Shown here one piece after another: positions 1-7,294 of a DNA stretch of 40,582 bases. A program made the translations under genes and the position numbers. The notes under the pieces are model-generated. The model was not told the DNA's origin, did no database searches, and was given only the letters and a program-made list of their open reading frames with translations. Numbering within the stretch: the first letter of the stretch is position 1; each line of letters starts with the position of its first letter. Origin of the DNA: an uncultured Clostridium sp. (GTDB taxonomy: Bacteria; Bacillota_A; Clostridia; TANB77; CAG-508); the NCBI GenBank assembly GCA_948466265.1, contig CAOJZU010000013.1, positions 1 through 40,582 on the forward strand, in the 5' to 3' direction.

Positions 1-77
1 ATTAGTATTATCATTACGAGTAAAGCGATTAGTGTTATTCCACTTTCACTTCTTTTGTTTGGTCCCACTTTGTTCAT
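1..77 (-). CDS. Prepilin-like surface protein, N-terminal fragment (runs off left edge)
   Basis: Only the first 25 codons are in the window, read leftward from an ATG at 77. They begin MNKVGPNKRSESGITLIALL, a short basic leader followed by a hydrophobic stretch with the G-I-T-L-I-A-L pattern of class III/type IV prepilin-like signal segments. The same SESGITLIALLVMIIL segment starts the large surface protein at 15271, so the two are paralogous at the N-terminus. An AGAGGAAAG ribosome binding site lies just upstream. Function beyond membrane or surface localisation cannot be judged from this piece. Confidence 0.7.
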   Translation of the reverse strand, partial: MNKVGPNKRSESGITLIALLVMIIL

Positions 78-159
78 TTTAGCTCTTTCCTCTCTTTCTT
101 TGGTTTATTTATTGTATATTTCTAAAATTAATATTGTATATTAGGAAACATATATTATT

Positions 160-222
160 AAAATATAAGTAAGGAGTGTGTTTAGAATAATCAAGTTGGA
201 AATTCCTGAAATGTTTTATTGG
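160..222 (-). repeat. Partial copy of the foldback repeat family
   Basis: Read on the minus strand, about 57 bases here match the right half of the elements at 6954-7141 and 25686-25866: the ATAAAACATTTC segment, then AACTTGATTA and a CACTCCTTACTTA end. The left half of the element is missing or replaced by unrelated sequence. This is a truncated or chimeric third copy. Confidence 0.6.
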
Positions 223-311
223 AACATATTTGTCCAAAGTGTGTAATTAATTGGGACACGTTTGGCACATGGGCAACGCAAGATTCTAATTCTTGCTTGT
301 TCCTATATCCC

Positions 312-383
312 CTTATATTTGGAAACTTAGAATGCCAAAGTCAAACCAAACAAAACCAAACATTCTAGTTTCCAAATATAAAG
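312..383. repeat. Long inverted repeat (about 22 bp arms, 26-base A/C-rich loop)
   Basis: The arms at 312-334 and 361-383 are near-perfect reverse complements (core TATTTGGAAAC / GTTTCCAAATA) around a loop of AAACC repeats. It lies between the surface-protein promoter region and the Xre-type gene. It could be a terminator-like hairpin or a small foldback element. Apart from this, the 160-222 repeat and the 408-449 operator, I see no gene in 78-498. Confidence 0.55.
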
Positions 384-407
384 AGATACCTTAATGCATT
401 GTTATAC

Positions 408-449
408 GACATCATGTCATATTTATATCACACATGTGACATCATGTCA
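408..449. promoter_or_regulatory. Probable operator: direct repeat of a near-palindrome
   Basis: GACATCATGTCA occurs at 408-419 and again at 438-449, exactly 30 bp apart, about three helical turns. Each copy is itself a near-palindrome (TGACAT/ATGTCA type), with CACATGTG between them. The position 50-90 bases upstream of an Xre-type regulator suggests autoregulation; that link is inferred. Confidence 0.5.
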
Positions 450-498
450 ATATACAAAAATAATAATACATATTAATATTTATATAAAAGGAGCTATT

Positions 499-708
499 AT
501 GAAGAATATAAAAGATATTAGAAAAGAAAAAAATATGACTCAACAACAAGTTGCTGAAAAGGCAAATATAAGCCTAAGACAACTTGTAAGAATAGAAAAC
601 AAACAATGTTTTCCAAATTTAGAAACTAGAATTTTAATATATAAAGCTTTAGATATTGATAAAAATGAAATAATAGAATATATTGTTAATAATTATATTG
701 ATAATTAA
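499..708 (+). CDS. Xre/Cro-type helix-turn-helix regulator
   Basis: A 69-residue protein made almost entirely of one HTH_3 domain: MKNIKDIRKEKNMTQQQVAE, then ANISLRQLVRIENKQ and a hydrophobic LIYKALDI helix. The start at 499 is chosen because AAAAGGAG lies 7-8 bases upstream; the open frame extends further up only through low-complexity sequence without a site. It is probably an autoregulated DNA-binding protein acting on the repeats at 408-449. No partner gene is apparent; the next gene is convergent. No in-frame CGG. Confidence 0.8.
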   Translation: MKNIKDIRKEKNMTQQQVAEKANISLRQLVRIENKQCFPNLETRILIYKALDIDKNEIIEYIVNNYIDN

Positions 709-756
709 GATAAATATTTATTTGTAAACACTGGCATAAAAAATATTTTTGTACAC

Positions 757-800
757 AAAAAAAGACACGAACTATTTTACGAAAATTACGTGTCTTTTTT
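757..800. terminator. Bidirectional terminator
   Basis: Arms AAAAAAAGACACG (757-769) and CGTGTCTTTTTT (789-800) pair with A-run and T-run flanks, between the rightward regulator gene and the leftward gene ending at 820. It fits an intrinsic terminator serving both. Confidence 0.75.
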
Positions 801-819
801 CTTTTAACTACTAATAATT

Positions 820-1759
820 TTAATCTAACAATTTCAATTCTACCGCTTCTACTTTATACTTACTAGTTTCTTCATCTAATTTAAACTCAAGTAAAGTCTT
901 TGTTAGATTTTCTTCTATTTGTTTTAAATCAGTTGTAAAATACAATTTAATTTTAGAGATTTCAACATTATTTGTAACTATCTCTTTGAACACTTCTTTA
1001 GTATGCATTTCATCTTCACATACTATTATTAGCTGTGGAATACTACTAAATCCTGAATCTCCCAGTACAAAGTTCTCATAGAAGTCCTTGTACATACTCA
1101 TTTTATCTACTAATTTCTTTTGCCATTCATCTTCTCTTCTAATTACTTCAAATACAAATGTAATAGATTTTGAATTTTTAGAAAGTTTTACAGCTCCACC
1201 TGATGCTCTAAATGTTTTTCCTAAAGTTTTAGCAGTCAAACTAGGTTTTACTATATATTCGTCAAATGCTTTTACTTTATTTAAATACGCAATTATTACT
1301 TGGTTTCCTGCAAGTCTTTTCTTTATCATTGCAACAGGTTTTGTATTATCCGATTGTTGCCATTTACATTCTTCACCTCTCGAAGTAAGTAAATATTTTC
1401 CCATTTTCTCTAGACAATATATTCTATATATTCCCTTTCCGTCTTCAGATGTAAAATAATATCTTGTAAGTATTTTTGATTTTACTAATTGCTCAAGTTT
1501 GTTATTTAATTTATCTTGTGACTTATATTCTATTCCTTTATGATCTAGCATCTGGCATAATTGTCTCGATGTTATAAATTCAAATTCATTAACTAAATCA
1601 AGTATTGCAAAATGCAAATCGTTTATATGTCCTAAATTTATTTTTTGAACAATTTGGTTCATAGACACATAACCGGTCTTTTCCATCAAATGTCTTAATT
1701 TCTCCTTCTCTTAATGCAAAAGGTGATTTCTTTGCTTCAATTTTGTTATCTTCTACCAT
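820..1759 (-). CDS. Winged-helix-like hypothetical protein (possibly replication-relaxation type)
   Basis: Reads as one 312-residue protein if the in-frame CGG at 1673-1675 is taken as a +1 shift to Gly (FDGKDGYVSM). Without the shift the first 28 codons, which carry the GAGGAGGAAT ribosome site, are separated from the body. Residues about 40-130 look like a winged helix (FITSRQLCQMLDHKG ... LNNKLEQLVKSKILTRYYF); residues 150-290 alternate strands and helices with conserved-looking VFEVIRREDEW and LIIVCEDE segments. The two-part layout recalls the replication-relaxation/MobC-associated family, but I cannot confirm membership. The start codon lies 3 bases after the stop of the upstream S1-domain gene, so the two are co-transcribed. 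Confidence 0.7.
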
Positions 1760-1762
1760 TTT

Positions 1763-2259
1763 TTATTCCTCCTCAAAAATAAGTAATTTAACTTTTTTCT
1801 TTTCTGGAACGATTTTTTTTATATACACATCGACATTTTGTCCATATTCTATATTGTCTTTGTATTCAGCAAGACCTACTAGGTTTGGCTTTAATTCAAT
1901 AAATATCCCATTCTTGGATTTTTCTGTATCGCGTACAATCCCGAGGCACTACCGTCCCTTGCCTAAATTCTTTGATATTATCTTCCCATGTTCCTAAAAG
2001 CTCTTTATATGAAAATGAAATTTTATTTTCTTCTTCATTTATGCTTTTTACCATAACATTTACATCTTGTCCTATTTTAAATCTTTCAAATGGTGATTTT
2101 ATTCTTGATATACATATATCTTCAATATACAAAAGTCCACTTATTCCGATTTTCAAGTTCAATAAAGGCTCCATATGGTTTGATTTTTTTTACCTTTCCA
2201 TTTACAATCATACCTGGTTTTAGGTTACTCTCAGATATCTCAAATCTTTTGTATTCCAC
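1763..2259 (-). CDS. Protein with two S1 RNA-binding domains
   Basis: A 164-residue protein built from two tandem S1 (OB-fold) repeats. Repeat 1 (about 15-85) contains GMIVNGKVKKIKPYGAFIEL and ends KISFSYKELLG; repeat 2 (about 95-160) contains VVPGIVRD, GIFIELKPNLVGLAE and VKLLIFEEE. Two in-frame CGG triplets, at 2146-2148 (ELENGISG) and 1941-1943 (VVPGIVRD), each supply the glycine by +1 shift; both fall at the canonical glycine of the S1 beta-strand pattern. A GTG start at 2259 is chosen since it covers the whole first S1 repeat. It probably binds RNA or ribosomes; its operon partner is the gene at 820-1759. Confidence 0.8.
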
Positions 2260-2298
2260 TTTAAAATTCTCTCTTTCTTTTGTTTATATTTTATTATA

Positions 2299-3038
2299 CT
2301 ATTTAAAAATCATTTTTGCAAGCTCATCTACTTCATTTTTGGTCAAATATCTCCATTGTCCAAGTTTTAAGTCTTTCACATTAATTCTCCCAATTTTTGT
2401 TCTGTGCAGTGCCTTAACCTTATTTCCGTAAACTTTCGCACATTTTTCTTACTTGCCTATTTTTTCCCTCATGAATTGTTATTTCTAATCTCGATAAATT
2501 CTTTTCTTTATCTATCTTTAAAATTTTAACCTCTGCTGGTCTTGTAATATAGTCCCCTATATCTACGCCTGTTTCTAATTTTTTTACATCTTCTTTAGAA
2601 ACTTCTCCGAATTAATGTTACTGTATATGTTTTTGTTATCTCATGCTTTGGATGAGTTACTTTATATATAAACTCTCCGGTCATTTGTTAAAATAAGTGC
2701 ACCAGAGGTATACATATCAAGCCTTCCGTACAGGTACTATTCTTGTCTTTACTTTTACTAAATCTAATACAGTATCTCTCTTAAATTGGTCTTTTACTGT
2801 TGTTACATACCCGAATTGGCTTGTTTAGCAAAATATATACAAATTCTTCACTTTTATTTTCTATCTCTTTTCCATTAAAACTGATTTTATCTGTTTTTGA
2901 ATTCACCTTAGTCCCAAGTTCCGTAACTATTTTTCCGTTTACCTTAACTAAGCCGTTTTCTATATATTCTTCACATTTTCTTCTTGATGCAATTCCAGCA
3001 TTTGCAAGATATTTTTGTAATCTAATATTTTCTTCCAT
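2299..3038 (-). CDS. rluB: 23S rRNA pseudouridine synthase B (RsuA/RluB family)
   Basis: After five CGG shifts this is one 244-residue protein, the usual length for the family. An S4 RNA-binding domain is at residues 1-60 (IRLQKYLANAGIASRRKCEE), followed by the catalytic domain with NKPIGYVTTVKD, then VGRLDMYTSGALILTNDGEF (catalytic Asp about 107) and the C-terminal EGKNRQVRKMCESLGNKVKAL motif. Shift sites are 2811-2813 (KPIGYV), 2726-2728 (PVGRLD), 2677-2679 (TNDGEF), 2607-2609 (TLIGEV) and 2426-2428 (ESLGNK); each is a glycine conserved in the family. It converts a uridine in 23S rRNA helix 93 to pseudouridine (family knowledge). It starts 7 bases after the rluD stop. Confidence 0.92.
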
Positions 3039-3045
3039 TTATTTT

Positions 3046-3974
3046 CTAATTACTCCTATATGTTAACTCTAATTCTTCTATTATCTTTTTAAAATATTCA
3101 GGTAGTGGTGCTTCGATTTTTAGTTTTTCATCTGTTACTGGATGAATAAACTCTATGCTTTTTGCATGAAGCATTTGACCGCTCAACTCCAAATGGATTT
3201 TTACCATTTGAATAAATCATGTCTCCGAACTACTGGATGTTTTATCTCTGCCATATGCACTCTTATTTGATGTGTTCTACCTGTATCTATCTTTATTTCA
3301 AGAAATGTAAATCCATCATATCTTTTAATAACTTTAAAATGTGTTATAGCTTCTTTTCCCTTTTTTGACACTGCCATTTTCTTTCTATCACTTGTAGATC
3401 TTCCAATTGGCATATTTATTGTTGCTTCTGATTCTTCTATAACTCCTCTAACTAATGCATGATAAATCTTTTTAACTTTTCTATCTTTTATTTGCTCACT
3501 TAAATCTATATGTGCCTTATCATTTTTTGCAACTATCAAAACTCCTGATGTATCTTTATCTAATCTATGTACAATACCGTGGTCTAATCTCTCCTCCAAT
3601 TCCTGAAAGGGAGCCCTTGCATACATGCATAATTGCATTTACCAATGTTCCGATCAGGATTTCCATTTGCAGGATGCACTACCATTCCCTTTGGTTTATT
3701 TACAACTATTATATCGTCATCTTCATATAAAATATCAATAGGTATATCTTCTGCAGCTAGATTTATTTCTTTTGGCTCTTCTTTTATCAAGATAATACTA
3801 TCTCCTGATTTTACTTTATATGATGCTTTTTCTACTTTTCCGATTAACAGTTATTTTCCCTTCTTCTAAAAGCCTTTTTATTGTCATTCTAGAAATCTGA
3901 CTATCAAGCTCTACTATTGCTTTATCAAGTCTTTCACCACTTTGTTCTTCTTTTACTACATATTTACTCTCCAT
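3046..3974 (-). CDS. rluD: 23S rRNA pseudouridine synthase D (RluD family)
   Basis: Five CGG shifts join one 307-residue protein. The S4 domain (ERLDKAI ... KITVNGKVEK) is at 1-65, the catalytic domain follows with [32 protein letters not shown] and [20 protein letters not shown] (catalytic Asp about 138, matching Asp139 of E. coli RluD), then [23 protein letters not shown] and [14 protein letters not shown]. Shift sites: 3840-3842, 3650-3652, 3577-3579, 3225-3227 and 3179-3181. The family modifies helix 69 of 23S rRNA. The start ATGGAGAGTAA overlaps the stop of the upstream membrane-protein gene by 11 bases, indicating translational coupling. Confidence 0.93.
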
Positions 3975-5630
3975 CTGAATTATTACTTAACCTTTCATAT
4001 AATACAAAATAATCGTCTCCATATAACTTTTTATAGTTTACATCTCTTGATATTATCATATTTAATTTTGAATTTTTATACATCATAACATGTGTTATTT
4101 CATACTCTTCAAATTTTGTTTCATAATAAGATGAAATGTTTGATATGTTCATATAATCAGAGAATATATTTATTCCTTCATTAAATTCTGGTGAGTAAAG
4201 GTCTGCACGTGAATCAATAAATACTGGTATTCCTCTATATAAAAGATAACTTCCATAGTTATAGTCATTATATAACTTCATTGTTTCTAAGTTTAAATTT
4301 CCATTTTCTGCTTCTTCTAATATATAATTTGAAGCATTTACTGGATAGTCTTTAACTTTAATATATTCGTCATCTTTTATATCACTATAAATACCATAGC
4401 TGCAAACTATAATTATAATTAAAGTTATAACTTTTCCACCTATACTCGTCATTAAACTTGAAACTTTATCTAATCCACCGTTTATCATATTTATTAATAA
4501 AATCAGAAATTAATTTTGTAAGTGACATAACTCCAATAATTAAAAGAAGCGAAAATTGTCTTCTTGATGAGAATGTAAGGAGTATAAGTCCTGCAAGCAT
4601 AAATCCATCTTTTAATGAAATTTTTGTGTTTGTAAAAATTAAAAAAGCTAGAATTATACAAAATACAGTTATAGCAGCTGTATGAGTCCAAAGTACTAAT
4701 GGCTGATGTTCTGAAATACTTCCAGTTGTTGTTCCTGATAATAGCTTAAATATATGCGTATATGGCTCATTTCCAATTGGTGTTAAAAGTCCCATTACAA
4801 AGCAAAGAATTGCCACTAAAAATAACCATTTGACTGCATCTCTTTTTACTAATTTTATCTTATATGGATTTTCTTCGCGTTTTCTTGAAATTTCTTTAAA
4901 TTTCTCAAATTTTTCTTCAGCCGCCATCAGTTTAGATTGCACTTTTTCTATTTCTTCTTGTCCCTTTTCTTCTTTAATTAAAATTTGTATTTTTTGCTTT
5001 AGTCTAAATATTTTTAATCTATGCATGAAGTATGAGTTTCTGATAACTACTATTATATATTCTGCAAAATATGGTAGCATAAGTACAAAGAATACATAAA
5101 AAACTGCTGCATGTAGATTAGCAATAAGTAGTGCTATAGCCATTAAACCGAACTGCATATATTATCTTCTTTTTTTCTAAAAAGCATTCTACAAATAGGA
5201 TTTCAAGAACAAACAAAATAAAAGTTACTAGTTGTGCCCTTGCTGCTATAAAGTCTTTCATTAGATACATCACACCTATTGTGAATAAAAATGATATAAA
5301 ATTATTTTTATTTACTTTTATGTTTGTAATATATAGTAAGACCCCAAGTATACAGCTTAAAATGATTGTTGATATGTATATTCCTGTCATTCCACCTAAA
5401 TTATATATTAGATATATTCCTACATCATAAAGCCAATGCGGATAGGTATATTTTAAATCTGTCCATGCAAATGGATCTTGCATATCCACACCATTTTCTA
5501 ATACATGTTCTCCAATACTTATTGTATAAAATGTATCGTTTTGAAGTGTTTTTGGGCTAAGCACTGCTGAAAATATTATTATACAAATTATTGCAAGTAC
5601 ATTAAACTTTATTTTTGTTTTCTTATCCAT
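3964..5630 (-). CDS. Polytopic membrane protein, GT-C glycosyltransferase-like
   Basis: One 554-residue protein after two CGG shifts, 5148-5150 (IIYAVGLMAIALL) and 4478-4480 (KYDKGGLDKVSS). It has about eleven hydrophobic segments, an early extracytoplasmic stretch NDTFYTISIGEHVLENGVDM with acidic residues followed by PHWLYDV, a charged coiled-coil stretch near 210-260 (KQKIQILIKEEKGQEEIEKV), and a soluble C-terminal domain of about 130 residues (YNYGSYLLYRGIPVFIDSRADLY). The acidic first loop plus the HWLYD motif resemble GT-C membrane glycosyltransferases and relatives; the substrate is unknown. It is the first gene of the run to rluD and rluB. Confidence 0.75.
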
Positions 5631-5723
5631 CTGTTTCTTTCCTCTTCCTTTTTTCTTACATTATATATGGCTTATTATACAAAAAAAAATAGGAAAGGAC
5701 AAGTACTTTTAACAAAAAGCATT

Positions 5724-6206
5724 TTATGTGTTTTTCATAACTCCTTTTATATGAATAAACCTACGCTTTTTATAGGTATATGTGTCTATGTCTCTTCCAT
5801 ATGAATCAAATGAATGAGAAGATGTAAAAATTTTTTCATTATCTATTCTTACAATTACTAATGAATGAGTAAATTGTATCCCGTCAAAAGATAATTGCAC
5901 TATATCTCCTATTTGGACTTTATCAGTCACTTCTCCTATTGGTCCTATTCCTTTATTATTAATTAAAAAATTGTGCAAAAACTGAACTCCTGTCCACGAT
6001 GGTGATTTATCGTTTGAGCTATTATAATACCACCCATACGTCTTTTCATAGTTCATTACACCGCTTCCTGCATATATACATTGTGATACAAAATTTGTAC
6101 AATCTCCACCTATTTGGTCAAAATTATAATATTTTGGATTTCTATCATATGCCCATTTATTAGCATATTCTACTACTTTTTGTCTGTTATATTCTTGTCT
6201 ACGCAT
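5724..6206 (-). CDS. Putative amidase-domain (Amidase_6-like, cysteine peptidase fold) protein
   Basis: 160 residues with the full pattern of the Amidase_6 family: YNRQKVVEYANKWAYDRNP, GGDCTNFVSQCIYAGSG (likely catalytic Cys), WTGVQFLHNFL, then IGDIVQLSFDGIQFTHSLVI (likely catalytic His). There is no signal peptide, so it may act in the cytoplasm, leave by a non-classical route, or belong to the sporulation programme, where relatives are common in Clostridia. Flanked by its own AGGAGG-like site; no in-frame CGG, so it is intact as it stands. Confidence 0.82.
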   Translation of the reverse strand: MRRQEYNRQKVVEYANKWAYDRNPKYYNFDQIGGDCTNFVSQCIYAGSGVMNYEKTYGWYYNSSNDKSPSWTGVQFLHNFLINNKGIGPIGEVTDKVQIGDIVQLSFDGIQFTHSLVIVRIDNEKIFTSSHSFDSYGRDIDTYTYKKRRFIHIKGVMKNT

Positions 6207-6260
6207 ATACTTACCCTCCTAAGTAAATTATATGCATAAGCATTTTATATGCTAAAATAT

Positions 6261-6863
6261 TTATTTTTCTGCCTCTATTAAATTTCTTATTGCATCATAT
6301 AAATATGGTTTAAATTCTTCTATCGGAAGAGGATCATTGTAAAGAATTGAATTAAAACAAGTCGAACTAACAAGTTCTATTATCATATATAATGTTACAT
6401 CTGGATTTTTTAATTTAATGTTATTCTCTTTTACTCCTTTTAGAAATAACTTATATACACTTTCTTCGTCTTCTCCTGCTTCTTCATATATTTTTAAAAC
6501 TGTTTTACTATAAATTCCCCAAGAAAGATTTTTTGAAATGAATTTCAAAAGTGTTGGCATTTTTGAAAGTTCATTTATTACATAATTAATAATAAATATT
6601 ACTTGGTCTGATAGATTAGATATATAGTTTTTTCTTAGTTCTTCTAGTGCATCTTTGAATAATTTTTCTGATTTTCTTGCAATCAAAACATCTCTTATTT
6701 CATATTTGTCTTTAAAATAAAGATAAAACGTTCCTTTTGCAACATTTGCATTATCTACAATTTCTTGTATTGATGTGTCTTTTATTCCTTTTTCTGTAAA
6801 TAACTGAAATGCTGTTGAAAGTAATCTTGTTTCTTTATCTTTTCCCTTTATCTCTTTTTTCAT
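6261..6863 (-). CDS. TetR/AcrR family transcriptional regulator
   Basis: About 200 residues. The N-terminal HTH is classic: LLSTAFQLFTEKGIKDTSIQ followed by EIVDNANVAKGTFYLYFKDK; the remaining helices form the ligand and dimer domain. The start at 6863 is preferred over one four codons upstream because GGAG sits 7 bases before it. It is divergent from an MMPL exporter, and palindromes of one type (TGACNANNRGTCA) lie in front of both genes, so it most likely represses itself and the exporter until an inducer binds. No in-frame CGG. Confidence 0.88.
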   Translation of the reverse strand: MKKEIKGKDKETRLLSTAFQLFTEKGIKDTSIQEIVDNANVAKGTFYLYFKDKYEIRDVLIARKSEKLFKDALEELRKNYISNLSDQVIFIINYVINELSKMPTLLKFISKNLSWGIYSKTVLKIYEEAGEDEESVYKLFLKGVKENNIKLKNPDVTLYMIIELVSSTCFNSILYNDPLPIEEFKPYLYDAIRNLIEAEK

Positions 6864-6910
6864 AATTTTCTCCATTTCTCTCTTTCTTAAGTTATATTAT
6901 TACATATTTC

Positions 6911-6923
6911 TGACGATTAGTCA
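6911..6923. promoter_or_regulatory. TetR-type operator, regulator side
   Basis: TGACGATTAGTCA is a near-palindrome of the same class as the two sites at the exporter promoter and lies about 48 bases upstream of the regulator start, suggesting negative autoregulation. Confidence 0.55.
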
Positions 6924-6953
6924 ATATTTTTATTTTTTAATCTATATTAACAA

Positions 6954-7141
6954 GAGTCAATATATTATTAGAAATTTGAGTTCGTGTCTCTGTTAGAGCT
7001 AATCTTCGAACAAATTCTAAAAATGTTTTATGGCACCCTTTTAAGGCAAGCTTGAACTATTTCCATAAAACATTTCAAGAATTTCTAACTTGATTACTCT
7101 AAACCCGCTCCTCACTTAAATTTCTAATAATATATTGACTC
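6954..7141 (+). repeat. Foldback repeat, copy 1 (24-bp perfect terminal inverted repeats)
   Basis: A 188-base element whose ends, 6954-6977 and 7118-7141, are perfect 24-bp reverse complements (GAGTCAATATATTATTAG... at the left). Inside, ATGTTTTATGG and CCATAAAACAT form a second inverted pair around GGCAAGCTTGAACTATT. The core is about 85-90% identical to 25686-25866, but the terminal arms differ in sequence between copies while staying self-complementary. No coding potential is seen. It lies in the divergent TetR/exporter spacer. Confidence 0.75.
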
Positions 7142-7198
7142 ACAAAAGTGCTAATTTCAAAGGCTAAAGAAAAATTTCATAAATTTTCCAAAAATATA

Positions 7199-7227
7199 TT
7201 GACTATTGGTCATAACGAGAGTATAAT
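7199..7227 (+). promoter_or_regulatory. Sigma-A-type promoter of the exporter operon
   Basis: TTGACT (7199-7204) and TATAAT (7222-7227) are 17 bp apart. The -35 box overlaps the operator TGACTATTGGTCA at 7200-7212, placing a repressor squarely over RNA polymerase. Confidence 0.8.
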
Positions 7228-7250
7228 ATATTTAAATTGACCAGTGGTCA
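7200..7250. promoter_or_regulatory. Two TetR-type operators over the exporter promoter
   Basis: TGACTATTGGTCA (7200-7212) and TGACCAGTGGTCA (7238-7250) are 13-bp near-palindromes 38 bp apart, one over the -35 box and the other in the initially transcribed region. A related site lies in front of the divergent TetR gene (6911-6923). Confidence 0.7.
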
Positions 7251-7294
7251 TTTTTTTCTTAAATGGCCTATTATTCTATGAAAGGAGTGCTTAT

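Noticed and set aside
408..449. CRISPR-like repeat
   Set aside because: Only two copies of a near-palindromic 12-mer 30 bp apart before an Xre-type gene; an operator pair is the simpler reading and no cas genes are present.
2299..3974. Reading rluB and rluD (and many other genes) as pseudogenes with multiple frameshifts
   Set aside because: Every break is the same event at the same triplet in the same codon phase, motifs and lengths are fully restored, and no random stops or other indels are present.
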